In this document: piece by piece, positions 10,086 to 21,547 of the stretch | Position numbering within the stretch: position 1 is the stretch's first letter | Layout of the letters: every line of letters begins with the position of its first letter | Source: Odobenus rosmarus divergens | Taxonomy: Eukaryota > Chordata > Mammalia > Carnivora > Odobenidae | Assembly (NCBI RefSeq): GCF_000321225.1 | Contig: NW_004450329.1 | Span: forward strand, 831,393 to 895,392 | DNA length: 64,000 nucleotides | Direction of reading: 5' to 3' | Notes under the pieces: generated by a model | Databases searched by the model: none | Seen by the model: the letters and a program-made list of their open reading frames with translations, nothing else | What the model was told of the DNA's origin: nothing | Program-made: the position numbers and the translations under genes

Positions 10086-11192
10086 AAAGAAAAAGAAAGA
10101 AAATTAAAAAAATTAACTTTGAAAGACTAAAGAATCATGGGGGAAAAAAAGCCATGAATTCTACGTGCTGTATTCCTCTAGCTCTGGAGTTCTGCCGTTC
10201 TCATTGAGCTCTAAACTTGGTCTTGGCTGGCTGTTCTTGCTGATCTTCTGGGGAAGGGGCCTGTTGCAGTGATTCTCAAATGTCTTTGCCAGAGGCGGAA
10301 TTGCCCCGCCCTTGCCAAGGGGCCATGCTAAGTAATCTGCTCAGGTTTGCTCTCTGCAGCTTTTGTTCCCTGCAAGCTTTCCATACAGCTTTGGAAGACG
10401 AGAGTGAAAATGGCGGCCTCCCAATCTCTGCCCCGGAGTTGCTGAGAACTTGGGGCCCCACTACTCAGTGAGCCCCCAGAGAAAAGCAGTCAATCACTCC
10501 CGTCTCCCCGGTCTCCAGCCACACTCCGTGTTTAGCTGGCCTGTTACCAAGCATTTCTATCTCTGGCGTATGACCCCGTGTGAAGTCTCCAAACCCAGCA
10601 GATCCCTGCGGTGTGCTCCCACTCCACTCCTCCTGGGGGAGGAAGGGGAGTCTCCCTGGATCTGCTGCTTGTTGGGTCCCTGCTGGAAGAGCAGTGTCCT
10701 GACTGTGCCACGTATCACAGTTTATGGCAACCCTGAGCTGAGAGCCCACTCCTCAGCTCTGTCTGTGCAGTTGGCTTCCCCGCTCTGATACCTGGGAGCT
10801 CTGCTGCACTCAGGTACCCCCAGTCTTTCTGTGACCCTGAGGGTCCTGAAACCACACTGTCCTGCAAGGGTTCCACCACCCTCTTAGCCACTGGAGCAAC
10901 GTCCCTCAGCAGAGCAGCCTTCTAAAAGTTCCGATTTTGTGCTCTGTTGCTCTATCACTTGCCGGTAGCTGGCTGAGGAGGTTCCCTCCCTACCATGGTC
11001 TATCTTCCTGAATATCACCTAGGATTCGCTTCTCCACACGTCCTACCTTCCAGAAAGTGATCGCTTTTCTGTTCAGAGAGTTGCTGTTATTCTTTTCTTT
11101 GATCTCCTGTTGAGTTCGTAGTTGTTCAGAGTGGTTTGATAGCTATCTAGCCGAATTCCTGGGACCAGATGAAATTTAGGTCTCCTACTCCT

Positions 11193-11204
11193 CCACCATC
11201 TTGC
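11193..11204 (-). promoter_or_regulatory. YY1-like motif at the L1-C 5' end
   Basis: Plus strand ccaccatcttgc; L1 sense strand GCAAGATGGTGG. Same position as in L1-A, but the CpG has decayed. Confidence 0.5.
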
Positions 11205-11225
11205 TCCCCGCCCCCCATGTTGATT

Positions 11226-12981
11226 GATTTTTGAATGTTGTACCACCCTTGAATCCCAGGAATAAATGCCACTTTGTCGTGGTGAATAATCCTTTTAATG
11301 TGCTATCGGATCCTATTGACTAGTATCTTGGTGAGAATTTTGGCATCCATGTTCATCAGGGATATTGGTCTATAATTCTCTTTTTTGTGGGGTCTTTGTC
11401 TAGTTTTGGGATCAAGGTAATGCTGGGCTTATAGAATGAATTTGGGAGTTTTCTTTCCATTTATAATTTTTGAAACAGCTTCAGTAGAATGGGTATTATT
11501 TCTTCTTTAAATGTTCGGTAGAATTCCTCTGAGAAGCCATCCGGCCCTGGTCTCTTGTTTTGGGGAGGTTTTTCCATGTGTTGGGGAGGTTTTGATTACT
11601 GCTTCAATTTCCTTACTGGTTATTGGTCTGTTTAGATTTTCTATTTCTTCTTGTTTCAGTTTTGGTAGTTTATACTTCTCTAGGAATGCATCCATTTCTT
11701 CCAGGTTGCCTAATTTGATGGCATATTGCCCCTAATATGTTTTTAAAATTGTATTTCCTTCGTCATGATCTCTCTCCTTTAAGTCATGATTTTATTAATT
11801 TGGGTCCTTTCTCTCTCTCTCTCTCTCTTTTTTTTGTTTTTTTTTTAGATAATTCTGGCCAGAGGTTTATTGATCTTATTAATTCTTTAAAAAAAACCTG
11901 CTTCTAGTTTCATTGATCTGTTCTGCTGTTCTTCTGGTTTTTAGTTCATTGATTTTTGCTTTAATCTTTATAATTTCTCTTCTCTTGTTAGGTTTAGGCT
12001 TTATTTGCTATTTTTTCTCCCGATCCTTTAGGTATAAGTTTAGCTTCTGTATTTGACATTTTTCTAATTTTTTGAGAGAGGGTTGTATTGCAATGTATCT
12101 CCCTCTTAGGACCACCTTTGCTGTGCCCCAAAGGTTTTAAACAGATGTGTTTTCATTCTCATTAGTTTCCACGAATTCTTTAAGTTCTTCTTTAATTTCC
12201 TGTTTGACCCATTCATTCTTTAGTAGGATGCTCTTTAAACTCCAAGTGTTTGAATTCCTTCCAAATTTCCTCTTGTGATTGAGTTAAAGTTTCAAAGCAT
12301 TGTGGTCTGAAAATATGCAGGGAATAATCTCAATCTCTTGGTATCGGTTGAGACCTGATTTCTGACCCAGTATGTGATCTATTCTGGAGAAAGTTCTATG
12401 TATACTTGAGAAGAATGAGTATTCTGTTGTTTTAGGATAGAATATTCTGTATATATCTGTGATGTCCCCCTGATCCAGTGTGTCATTCAAAGCCCTTGTT
12501 TCTTTGTTGATCTTCTGTTTAGATGATCTGTCCATTTTCGTGAGTGGGGTATTGAAGTCCCCTACTATTAATGTATTATTATCAATGTGTTTCTTTACTT
12601 TGGTTATTAATTGGTTTATATAATTGCCTGCTACCATGTTGGAGGAGTAAATATATACAATTTTAGTTCTTGTTGGATAGATGCTTTAAATATGATATAG
12701 TGTCCCTCTTCATCTTACTACAATCTTTGGTTTAAAATCTAATTTATCTAATATGAGGATTGCTACCCCAGCTTTCTTTTGATGTCCATTAGCATGATAA
12801 ATGGTTTTCCACCCCCTCATTTTCAGTCTGGAGGTGTCTTTAGGTCTAAAATTTGTATCTTGTAGATAGCATATGGATGGGTCTTTCTTTTCTATCCAAT
12901 CTGATACCCTATGTGTTTTGATTAGAACATTTAGCCCATTTACATTCAGAGTAACTGTTGAAAGTATGAATTTAGTGCCAT
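11226..12981 (-). pseudogene. L1-B ORF2 fragment: endonuclease and start of RT
   Basis: The start ATG is at 12981-12979, by comparison with C. The block 12284-12637 translates to endonuclease sequence with GDFNTPL (catalytic Asp/Asn), SRIDHILG and FSDHNAL (the catalytic Asp-His pair), so the active-site motifs survive here. The block 11507-11695 carries the linker before the RT ([17 protein letters not shown]). Stops and frameshifts separate the blocks, including microsatellite-like growth (CT and T runs) at about 11812-11848. The rest of ORF2 is at 2960-4863. Confidence 0.86.
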
Positions 12982-13029
12982 TGTATTGCCTTTAAAGTCC
13001 CTACTTCTGTAGATTGTCTGTTTCTTTCT

Positions 13030-13963
13030 GGTCTGTTTTACTCTTGGGCTCTCTCTTTGCTTACAGGACCCCCCCTTAATATTTCTTGCAGGCCTGGCTT
13101 GGTAGTCACATATTCTTTCAGTTTCTGTCAGTCTTGGAGGCTCTTTATCTCTCCTTCCATTCTGAATGACAGCCTTGCTGGATAAAGTATTCTTGGCTGC
13201 ATGTTCTTTTCATTTAGTACCCTGAATATGTCATGCCAGCCAGCCCTTTCTGGCTTGCTAGGTTTCTGTGGATATGTCTGATGTTAATGTGATTTTCCTT
13301 CCTCTGTAGGTGAGGAACCCCCTGTCTTGAGCAGCTCTCAGGATAGTTTCTTTTGCTCTAAAAATGTGCAAATTTCATTATTATATGTCGGGGTGTTGAT
13401 CTATTTTTATTGATTTTGGGAGGGGTTTGCTCTGCCTCTTGGACATGAATGCTTATTTCCTTCCCCAGATTATTGAAGTTCTCAGCTATGATGTGCTCAA
13501 ATATACCTCCTGCTCCCCCTCTTACCCCCTCAGGCACAGCAGTAATTGTGACATTGGTTCATTTCAGGGCATCATTAATTTCTCAAAGCCTTTCTTCATG
13601 GGCTTTGAGTTGTTTTCTCTCTGTTCTTCAACTTCCTTCCCTTCCATCCACCTGTCTTCTAGATCACTTACTCTCTCTTCTGCCTCATTCACCCTAGCTG
13701 TTAGAGCATTTAATTTATACTGCACCTCATTATAACATTTTTAAGTTTGGGCTGATTAGATCTCATTTCTGAGATTCGGAGATTCGGAGACTCAGAGATT
13801 CTCTACTGTCATTTATGCTTTTTTCAAGCCCAGCTGTTAACTTTATAATTGCTATCCTGAATTCCACCTCTGACATCTTACTTATATCCATATCAATTAG
13901 ATCTTGGGCAGAGAACATTACTTCTGGTTCTTTCTTTTGGTGTGAATTCCTCCTTCTAGTCAT
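13030..13963 (-). pseudogene. L1-B ORF1, broken
   Basis: The start ATG is at 13963-13961; the product opens MTRRRNSHQKKEPEVMFSAQ and continues to about 13763 with a GLEKSINDSRESLS coiled-coil start matching C. Further sequence is homologous to C ORF1 but interrupted by stops. The end is approximate. Role as for other L1 ORF1 proteins; it is not functional. Confidence 0.78.
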
Positions 13964-15597
13964 TTTGCCCTGAGAAGAATGGGTGAGCAAGTGAGCAGAA
14001 TCCAAAATATCAACCACAACCCAAGCAAAATACACACTAGACAAATTAGAGGCTCTCAGAAACCAAAATGGGAAAGTAAACAAGAACAAAGCAAAACAGA
14101 ACAAAAAGAAAAAGAAAAAAAGGGGGGGTAAGAGAGAGATTATAATCTCACAGAGTGGAAAAGCAAAGTGATCCACTTATTCCTGAGTGTATTTTGTCCT
14201 GTGTGTTAGAAGACACTAAATCCCAAAAATGCAAATAAAACAAAACCTATATATATATATACAAAAATAAAATTGAATAGAGTGAAAAAAGGACAAAATG
14301 AAGCATATGTCTATAAAATATAGACGTAAAAAAATAAAAGCTAAAAAGCAACTTAAATACAGTTGGTAAAATAAGAGACTAGTTAAAATGGGAAAAAAGA
14401 AAAAAAAGAAATGGAAAATTTTAGACTGAAAGATAAATGAATCATGAAAAAAAAACCTTGAGCCCAATATACTATTGTCCCTGGTGCTGGAGTTTTACAG
14501 TCTTGTGGGATCCATAAACTAGTTGTCCACCTGTTCTTCCAGTTGGTCTCCTGGGGAAGGAGCCTGCTGAGCTGCTTCTCAAGAGTCTTTGCCTGGGTGG
14601 AGTTGCACCACCCCTTGTTCAGGGGCTGGGGTCAGTGTAAGCTGGTCCTTTGTATGTTTTTTTCCCCTGGGGGCTTTCTGCGCCTCCTTAGAGGATCATA
14701 GTAAAAATGGCCATGCCTCAATCTCCAGCCCTAGAGACGAAAGATCCCTAACCCCCCCTTCTATAAACTCTCTGGGACAGTCTTCAATTTTTGTGTGTGC
14801 CAAAATCCTCAAACTCATGCAGTGTGTGCCCTCTGCAATCCTCCCAGGGGGAGTTTGATGGTCAAGCGTCACTGCCCTTTGTGTGCACTGGAGCTGAGTG
14901 CATATCCACTCTGCTGCTCCTGGGGGAAGGTTGTATGTTGCCCTACTGTCCTTTCTGGGGCCACTCACCTGAGAGCTGTTGCCCAGTCATGGGCACACCT
15001 ATTTCGCCCGTCTGGGGGGATTGCAGATGACCCACACAGTCCAGTCCTTTTCAGGATGCTCAGGCAGAAAGCAGTCACCCCACCAGCCCAGCTTGCTGTT
15101 TATGGTGACCTAAGTTGAGAGTTCCCTCCTGGGCTCTCTGACGGTAGCCAGTTTCCCCCTCCATTCTTGGGCACTCTACTCGCTTAGGCACCCCCATTCC
15201 TTCTGTGACTCCTGGGATCCTGAGACCACACTGACCCTAGAATTCTGCACTTTTCATCCCCTGAGCTCTTTTCAGATAAGGATGTCTCTCAGTGAAGCAG
15301 ATTTCCTAAGGGTTCTGATTTTGCCCTCCAGGGCCATATCACTTTCCAGTAGCCAGCTTATGGAGTCTCCTGCCCCCCTCCATTTATCTTCCCATATCTT
15401 CCTACAGATTCACATCTCTGCAACTCCTACCTTGCAAAGAGCAGTAGTTTTTCCACTTGTAGAGTTCCAGATATATACTTTTTTCTTACATATCAGGCTG
15501 AAATCATGGGTGTTCAGAATGGTTTGATAGATATCCAGCTAAATTCAAGGGACCAGATAAAATGAAATCCCCTACTCTTCTGCCATCTTGGCTGTCT
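13964..15597 (-). promoter_or_regulatory. L1-B 5'UTR, older version of the C/A promoter
   Basis: Homologous in order to the L1-C 5'UTR: an A-rich part (13964-14460) with one copy of the segment duplicated in C, then a GC-richer part to 15597. Landmarks shared with C include 'gagatcagaatggtttgatag'-type text near 15512-15530 (here 'gttcagaatggtttgatag') and the 5'-terminal GCCATCTTG. CpG content is low, as expected for an older copy. Confidence 0.75.
15581..15590 (-). promoter_or_regulatory. YY1-like motif at the L1-B 5' end
   Basis: Plus strand tgccatcttg, L1 sense CAAGATGGCA, in the same terminal position as in A and C. Confidence 0.5.
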
Positions 15598-15954
15598 CTT
15601 TGCCATTTCATTATTCTTTCCTGTATATCTTATACCTTTTTGTTTTTCCTCATTTCTTCTGTTACTCCCTCCCCCCCTTTTTTTTTTTTGGCTGATTTTC
15701 TTGGAGTGACACATTTAATTCCTTCTTTCCCTTAATGTGTATTTTGGTTCCTTTGATGGTTCCCGTAAGTTCCTTAGTCTCTGTTTACTTTGCTTCTTTA
15801 TTTTTTTCCTCTCAGACTAAAAAATTTCCAATGACTCCTTTGAAAATTGTCTATTTCTTTCTTTTGCCAGTTTGAATTAATTCTTGCACTTTTCTATTTT
15901 TCAATTCAGTCATTTTATTTTTCAGCTCCAGAATTTCCCTTTGGTTCTCTCTCT

Positions 15955-16137
15955 CTCTCTTTTTGTAAGATTTTATTTTTATTTATTTATTTGAGAGAGA
16001 GAGAGAGAGAGCACAAGCAGGGGGAGGGGCAGAGGGAGAGGGAGAAGCAGACTCCCTGCTGAGCAGGGATTCCCCATCTGGGATCATGACCTGAGCCAAA
16101 AGCAGACACTTAACAAACTGAGCCACCTAGGTATCCC
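15955..16137 (-). mobile_element. SINEC in the old L1
   Basis: Minus strand: tail side 'agattttatttttatttatttattt', GA-rich block, 'gcagactccctgctgagcag', 'gggatcatgacctgagccaa' and head 'ctgagccacctaggtatccc'. Flanks 'ttggttct' and 'ttgttct' hint at a short decayed duplication, so the left boundary is approximate. Confidence 0.85.
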
Positions 16138-16548
16138 ATTGTTCTATTTTTATATTTTGAATTTTTGTGGATTTTCTTGTTGTGTTGATATATTATTTTC
16201 TTGATTTGCCTTAGTTCTTTGTTCGTGTTTTCCCTTATCTTGTTGAATATATTTGAAATAGTTGTTTTAAAGTCTTTGTTGAGTAAGTCCAATGCATGAT
16301 GTTTCTTCAGAAAGTATCTAGAGATTTATTTGGTTCCTTTGAATGGATCACGTTTTCCTGTTTTTTTTTTTCTTGTTTTTTGCATGATTTGTGATTTTTA
16401 GTTGAAAATTGGACATTAACCCCTTTACTGGTCTTTGTAGAGTGGCTCTACACAGAGAGAAATCATCTAGCAGGGCATGTTCAGAACCTGGAATCAGCCT
16501 TGTGTGAAGGCTCAAGGTCTTCTCAGCACTTTTTAGGGCATACGTCTT

Positions 16549-16564
16549 TCCTGTGTGTGTGTGT

Positions 16565-16596
<32 letters not shown>

Positions 16597-16597
16597 T
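16549..16597. repeat. (TG)n microsatellite
   Basis: Two TG runs separated by one 'ta' interruption, about 48 bp, inside the old L1 5' region. Confidence 0.9.
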
Positions 16598-17166
16598 CCT
16601 GATTCCTTCTAGACACAGTTGTTTATAGATGTCTTATTTTCGCTGAGAATCTCACCCCTGCTTCTTCTTCTCTAGGTGTTAGGGATGCTATTGTCTTCCT
16701 CAATTATAATCACTTGCCCTAGGCATTCATAGGTCTATAGTATACTAGTGGATTCCATGAGCTTTGTCTACTTCTTCTCATGGCTTTTATTGGCCTGAGG
16801 TTCAAGCTGCACTGGTTTGACCTTCTGAGCTCCAAGTTAGGTGACACACAAACCAATTTCTCAAATAATCCCTGTATAGGTTAAGATGTTGCAGATTAGG
16901 ACTGCTGTACTTTCTCTGGAAGGGAACTGGGAAATAGGCCAGTTTTTCCCAAACCAAGGCACACCACACTGGAGAGGGAGGGGGCAAAAGCAAGTAAGAA
17001 ACAAATGAAATTTCCTAGTTTTTAAAATTTTTTTCTTGATTTGTCTTTCACTTGGTTGCTATAGATCTTTAACTGATTTCCACAAGTCCCATAAAGTTAT
17101 TTTAGCCAGTATCTAGTGTTTATTTACTGTTTCAATTGGGGGATGAGGGTGTGCAGTTTCCTAGTC

Positions 17167-17177
17167 TGCCATCTTGC
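17167..17177 (-). promoter_or_regulatory. YY1-like motif at the 5' end of the old L1
   Basis: Plus strand tgccatcttgc, about 15 bases inside the inferred 5' terminus. It supports reading 17192 as a true L1 start. Confidence 0.45.
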
Positions 17178-17234
17178 TGACATGACTCCCCAGTTGATTC
17201 CTAAAATAAGACCATAACATAGGTTTTATAGCTA

Positions 17235-17335
17235 ATGTTCATTTTTACAGATAAGAAAACCACAATATAGGGAGGATAACTTTGCCAAGGTCGCACAGGA
17301 AGAAACCAGCAAAAGGGGGCTTTGAAACATGTTCC
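17235..17335 (-). mobile_element. MIR fragment
   Basis: 'ttttacagataagaaaaccac' followed by 'aactttgccaaggtcgcaca' matches the antisense core of the ancient tRNA-derived SINE MIR. Confidence 0.7.
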
Positions 17336-18334
17336 ATAATTTCAATAATTTATCAGGCTTAGTTTTATTATAAGATAGAAAAGGAGACTTGATGTCCCCA
17401 TTCTGTTTTCTAATCTTTTATTATGATCTAAATTTAGAAACCACAGAGGATGTGATATGCTGATACTTAAATTCAATTGCTATGCCATAGCTGAGCAGGA
17501 GAAATCAAAGTAGAGCCAGAAAGAAAAAAAAATGGTGCATCATTGATATAAATAACACACAAAAGGAAAACTAACTTTACCCTTCAGGTGTGCAAAGCAT
17601 CTGTGAGTAATGACTTTTTATTTTAGTTATTCTTTCACTAAGTGTTTTGAAATCCACTGAGTAAGAAGGGTCACCAGAAGGATGATTTAGTGGAAATTGG
17701 AAAACAACAGTTTTAGAAGAGTGTTTGATTTCAATATATATCTTGTGCTCTCTGGGAACCTCTTTCTTCTTAGCATTGAGACCACGTCTGGCAAACAGTT
17801 GGCAGGAGGCAAAGGTCTGCAGCAAGGGACTACAAATAGACAATTACTGGAATTCAGAAAAGCAAAAAGGCTTTCCCCACACAGAGAACTGAATATCAAA
17901 CAACAGTTTTATCTTACACTCTAAATAAAATGCATCTGTCTATTTCTCTCTAGTTTGTGTCTAAATACCTGTGGTGGGAGGTTTACTCTCAGAGTAATTG
18001 AACACTATTTTTTTCTTAATATTCATTTAAAAAGCAAAGGGTTGCCTGAAATGTGATAGCACTTGTAATAATGGCTTAGAGGGCTTGCAGTATGATCAAT
18101 TAATAATCAATTGCTAATCATTATTAATAGCTTATGGATCAATCATTCTCACACATTTATGGATGTCACAAAATTCAGTTTAAAAAATCTTTAATGAATA
18201 TCTAAAATGGACCTAACTATTCTAGTTTGTTGGAACAATGTGATGAATAATATATCTTTAGTTCAAGTTGCTTAATAAGCAAGACTGACATGAAAATGAA
18301 TAGAGAGAGTATGACTAGATTCATGAGTCCAGAT
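17336..18334. other. No gene or repeat recognised
   Basis: AT-rich sequence. Open frames of 60-90 codons occur on both strands near 17577-17924 but overlap one another and show no family motif. I see nothing else. Confidence 0.5.
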
Positions 18335-18580
18335 GCATTTGCTGAGTGTTTGTTCAGTTCCTAACACTAGGATGGGTGTTAAGCTTAAAAACAAAAGTTG
18401 AATAATATGTTGTCCCTACCCTTAAGGATCTACAGAGAGGTACAGAAGACTAAGACACAGGAGTAAATTAATAATCACAGTGTATGTGGTGCATGTTAAG
18501 GTAGGAGTGCATAACAAATGATGTCAGAACAGAGAGGTGAGGCTCTTTTTGCAGGAGGACAGAATTGTGTTTTGGAAAGT
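18335..18580 (-). mobile_element. L2-like fragment
   Basis: 'tgctgagtgtttgttcagttcctaacac', then 'tgtccctacccttaagg' and 'gtgcatgttaaggtaggagtg' follow the order of the antisense 3' end of LINE L2. Strongly diverged. Confidence 0.5.
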
Positions 18581-19497
18581 ATAAACCTTATTTACTGTTG
18601 TAATTCAGCTATGGGCTGAATACTACTAGTGAGGTAGACAGACAGAGTCTATATGCTAGCTTTAAGAAAAGAGCTCAAGTTAAAGGAGAAGGAAGCTACT
18701 AAAAGATAGACCAGGAACAAAGCCTCAGTCTTTGAGATGGCGCATGTGCATAGCCTTATGGAAGCCTGTGTTATGGGTTCTGCAGTGTGGTGGTTATCAT
18801 TCGCTCTGTCAGCTCTCTGGATACATGTTCTGAAAGAGATGGCCATAAGAATTTAGAGAGTTCTTGCACTAAAGTGCAAAATACCAGTGAGCCACCATTT
18901 ATATTTGCCCTAATGGAATGAAATTTGAGAGAGTGGGTCATTTTTTAGCCTTTGTCTTAAACTCCAATGCTCACTTGGTGGCACAATGTACCATGATGAG
19001 GCTTAGACTCTAGGTGTGTTCAGGGAGTCTAATGAGGTGCCAGTACCCCCGCAGGGATATCTCAAGGCAATGCAGCAGAGACAGAGGTACAGTGAAGAGA
19101 AACAGAGGCACCCCACATGGAAGGGCACACCCAGAGTAAGAGCAGCATTAACTCCTAGTAAGACAAGTGGAGCCAGCAGCAGACTATAGAACAAATGGAG
19201 CTCTGTGGAGCCAAAATAGCAGTGAATGGGAGACACCATGAACAGGGTAATGCATGGAGGATACCTATAAGGAGAAATCTATTGGTGGACATGCGGAAGA
19301 AATCCAGATATATTACTCAGGAACATGACTTTAGAGTTAACCATAGCCCCACTTGCACAACTAAGAACTAAAGTCACAGGGACCTACGTGTTGACATGTC
19401 CTCTATCTGCACCCATATTAGATGGTACAGAAAATTGAGGCAGCATATATACACACACAAAATAAAGTGCCTTACATAAAGTGTAATGCATAGCAAT
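18581..19497. other. No gene or repeat recognised
   Basis: Mixed-composition sequence with only short open frames; no splice-bounded exon that I can support. Confidence 0.45.
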
Positions 19498-20934
19498 TTC
19501 TTTTTCCTCTTTCTTAAACTGCTTTACTGAGCTATAATTCATATATATACAATTCACCCACTTAAATTACACAATTAAGATGTTTTGAGTATGTACACAG
19601 TTATGCAAGCATCATCACAATCTAATTTTAGAATATTTCCATAATACCCAAAATAATACCTTTACCCATTAGCAGTCACGCCCACACCTACCCTGCATCC
19701 TTTGTCTCCCTATCTCCTGGAAGACACCACTCTTCCTCTGTCTGTCTTATTTCATCTAGTCTTGACATTTCATACAAGTGGAATTATGCAATATGTATTC
19801 TTTTGTTACTGGCTTCTATCTCTTAGGATAATGTTTTCAAGTTCCATTCACACTGTAGCAGGCAATAGCAATCCATGCTTTTTTTGTTGTTCAATAATAG
19901 TCTATTATACTGATTTACAAAATGTTGTCTATACTTCCATTATTTGATGAAAACCTGGGTTGTTTCTACTGTTTGGCTACTGTGAATAATGCTGCTGTGA
20001 ACATTCATGTGTAAGTTTTGGGGTAGAGGTATATTTCATTTCTTTTGGATATGTACCTGGGAAGGAAATTACTTGGTCAATGTTTAAGATTTTGAGGTAT
20101 TGCCAAATTATTTTCCAAAATAACTGCTCCCTTGAACATTCCCAGAAACTATGTATGAGAGTTTCACATCCTCACCAGCACATGCTAATGTCTTTCATTT
20201 GTTATAACCACTCTAGTGGGAGTGAAGTGATATATCATTGTGGTTTTAATTTGCATTTCCTAATGACAAATGATGTTGAGTATTTTTTCATGTCCTTATG
20301 GAACATTTGTATCTCTTCTTTGGAGAAATGTCTACTCAGATGCTTTGCCTATTTTTCACTGGATTATATCTTTTTATTATTGAGTTGCAAGTGATTTGCA
20401 TATATTCTGGCTATAATTCCCTTATCAGATAGGTGATTGGCAAATATTTTCTGAAACCTTGTGGTTTGTCTTTTCACATTCTTGATGATACAGTTTGCAA
20501 AAGATTTTTGTGTTGATGTAATCCAATACATCTAGTTTTTTTCTTTTGTTGTTGATTTTATTGTCATATCAAAAAAAAAGAAACTAAAATAAAATAAAGT
20601 CCAATCCAAAGTCATGAAGATGTATTTTTATTTTTTTTGCTAAGAGCATATTTTTAGCTTTTATGTTTTGCTCTACAGTCCATTTGGAGTTATTTTTGGT
20701 GCACTGGGTGAGGAAGGGGAAAAGCTGAACTCTCTGGCATATGGATATCCAGTGTCCCAGTACCATTTGTTGAGGAGACTATTAATACCCCCATTGAGTG
20801 TTGGAATGCTTGTCAAAAATCAATTGACCATAGAGAAATGGCTTTATTTCTGGACTTTAAATTCTATCCCATTGATCTATATGTTTATTCTTATGCCAGT
20901 ATGATACTGTTGTGATTACTGTATCTTTCTACAG
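19498..20934 (-). mobile_element. Old L1 (L1MB/L1MC-like), 3' end and C-terminal ORF2, part 1
   Basis: The antisense L1 3' end starts with 'ctgctttactgagctataatt', then 'acccattagcagtcac', 'tttgatgaaaacctgggttg', 'ttcttttggatatgtacctgg', 'gtggttttaatttgcatttcc', 'tctttggagaaatgtct' and 'gttatttttggtgcactggg'. These are the expected landmarks in order from the 3'UTR into ORF2. The frame is decayed. An L1 3' end in the opposite orientation interrupts it at about 20935, and it resumes at about 21691. Confidence 0.82.
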
Positions 20935-20956
20935 TAACAAATAAGAAAATGTGATA

Positions 20957-20992
20957 TGTATGTGTGTGTGTGTATGTGTGTGTATATATATG
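20957..20992. repeat. TATG/TG-rich microsatellite
   Basis: Short run of TG with TA interruptions at the truncated 5' side of the inserted L1. Confidence 0.7.
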
Positions 20993-21362
20993 CTGTACTG
21001 GAATATGATTCAGCCTTAAGAAAAAAGGAACCCTTACATTTTGACCACATAGATGAACCAGAAAGGCATGATACTAAGCAAAATAAGCCAGATAGGAGGT
21101 AAATACTGCATGGTTTCACTTATATATAGAATACATACATTTTGAAAAGTCAGACTCTTAGAAACAGAGTAGAATGGTGGTTTTCAGGGTCTGTGGGGTG
21201 GGGTAGATGAGGAGAGTAAATGTAAAGAGCACACATTTTCAGATTTAAGATGAATACATTCTGAAGCTCTAATATATAGTTTGGTGACTATAGTTGATAA
21301 TACTGTATTATATAATTGAAATTTGCTCAGAGTAGGTCTTAAGTGTTTTCATTAGTTAATTA

Positions 21363-21423
21363 ATAAGAAAGAAAGAAAAGAAGATGGAAAGAAAGAAGAA
21401 AGAAAGAAGAAAGAAAGAAAGAA

Positions 21424-21483
<60 letters not shown>

Positions 21484-21547
21484 AAAAGAAAGAAAGAAAG
21501 AAAAAGAAAGAAGGAAAAAAGAAAGAAAGAAGGAAAAAAGAAAAAAG
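21363..21547. repeat. (GAAA)n / polypurine tract, about 185 bp
   Basis: Almost pure GAAA repeats with occasional AAGAA and GGAAA variants. It lies between 'attagttaattaat' and 'aaggtaactatgtgagg', the place where L1MA-type 3'UTRs normally hold a short A-rich run, so it is probably an expanded internal A-run. Confidence 0.92.

Larger units (their letters stand above)
4874..11215 (-). mobile_element. L1-C: younger L1 with both ends present, nested in L1-B
   Basis: This minus-strand L1 has both ends: poly(A) (as T/A-rich sequence near 4874-4900), a two-module 3'UTR (about 4890-5450), ORF2 (about 5560-8476), ORF1 (about 8530-9450) and a 5'UTR (9451-11215) starting with an AAGATGGTGG motif at 11193-11204. 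The flanking duplication is catgttgatt. It is defective: about 0.97 kb of ORF2 present in L1-B (11326-12292) is missing at about 7798, both ORFs contain stops and frameshifts, and a SINE sits at 6191-6384. The 5'UTR contains an extra tandem copy of a roughly 250-bp segment. Similarity to L1-A suggests the same lineage but an older insertion. Confidence 0.92.
9451..11215 (-). promoter_or_regulatory. L1-C 5'UTR / internal promoter
   Basis: In L1 the 5'UTR is an internal RNA polymerase II promoter. Here the distal 1.07 kb (10140-11212) is GC-rich and homologous to L1-A, while the ORF1-proximal 0.7 kb (9451-10140) is A-rich. The 5' terminus at 11215 abuts the target-site duplication. Many CpGs have decayed to TpG or CpA compared with L1-A. 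The A-rich part holds a tandem duplication (9591-9843 and 9844-10085). Confidence 0.8.
11226..15597 (-). mobile_element. L1-B, 5' half (N-terminal ORF2, ORF1, 5'UTR)
   Basis: Sequence continuous with 4863 once L1-C is removed: 'catgttgatt' at the junction, then 'gattgatttttgaatgttg', the same text as C has at about 7690. ORF2 runs to 12981, ORF1 to 13963, and the 5'UTR to about 15597, ending in a TGCCATCTTG motif (15581-15590). The right target-site duplication is 15598-15618. It is older than C by nesting and by divergence, but L1-B still has both termini. Confidence 0.9.
15619..17192 (-). mobile_element. Old host L1, part 2: 5' region to the 5' terminus
   Basis: Continues the old L1 after L1-B: left side '...gcttttgtcattatattctt'-type text and right side 'tgccatttcattattctttcctgtatatcttatacctttttg' belong together in old L1 sequence. 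It includes T-rich decayed sequence, a SINE (15955-16137) and a (TG)n run. It ends near 17192, where the L1 sense strand would start GGGGAGTCATGTCAGCAAGATGGCAGACTAGG-like; the motif itself is at 17167-17177. I could not recognise an ORF1 in it. Confidence 0.68.

Noticed and set aside
13427..13735. 102-codon plus-strand frame
   Set aside because: Antisense of L1-B ORF1.
21363..21547. Possible CRISPR array or satellite
   Set aside because: Four-base GAAA microsatellite with no unique spacers.
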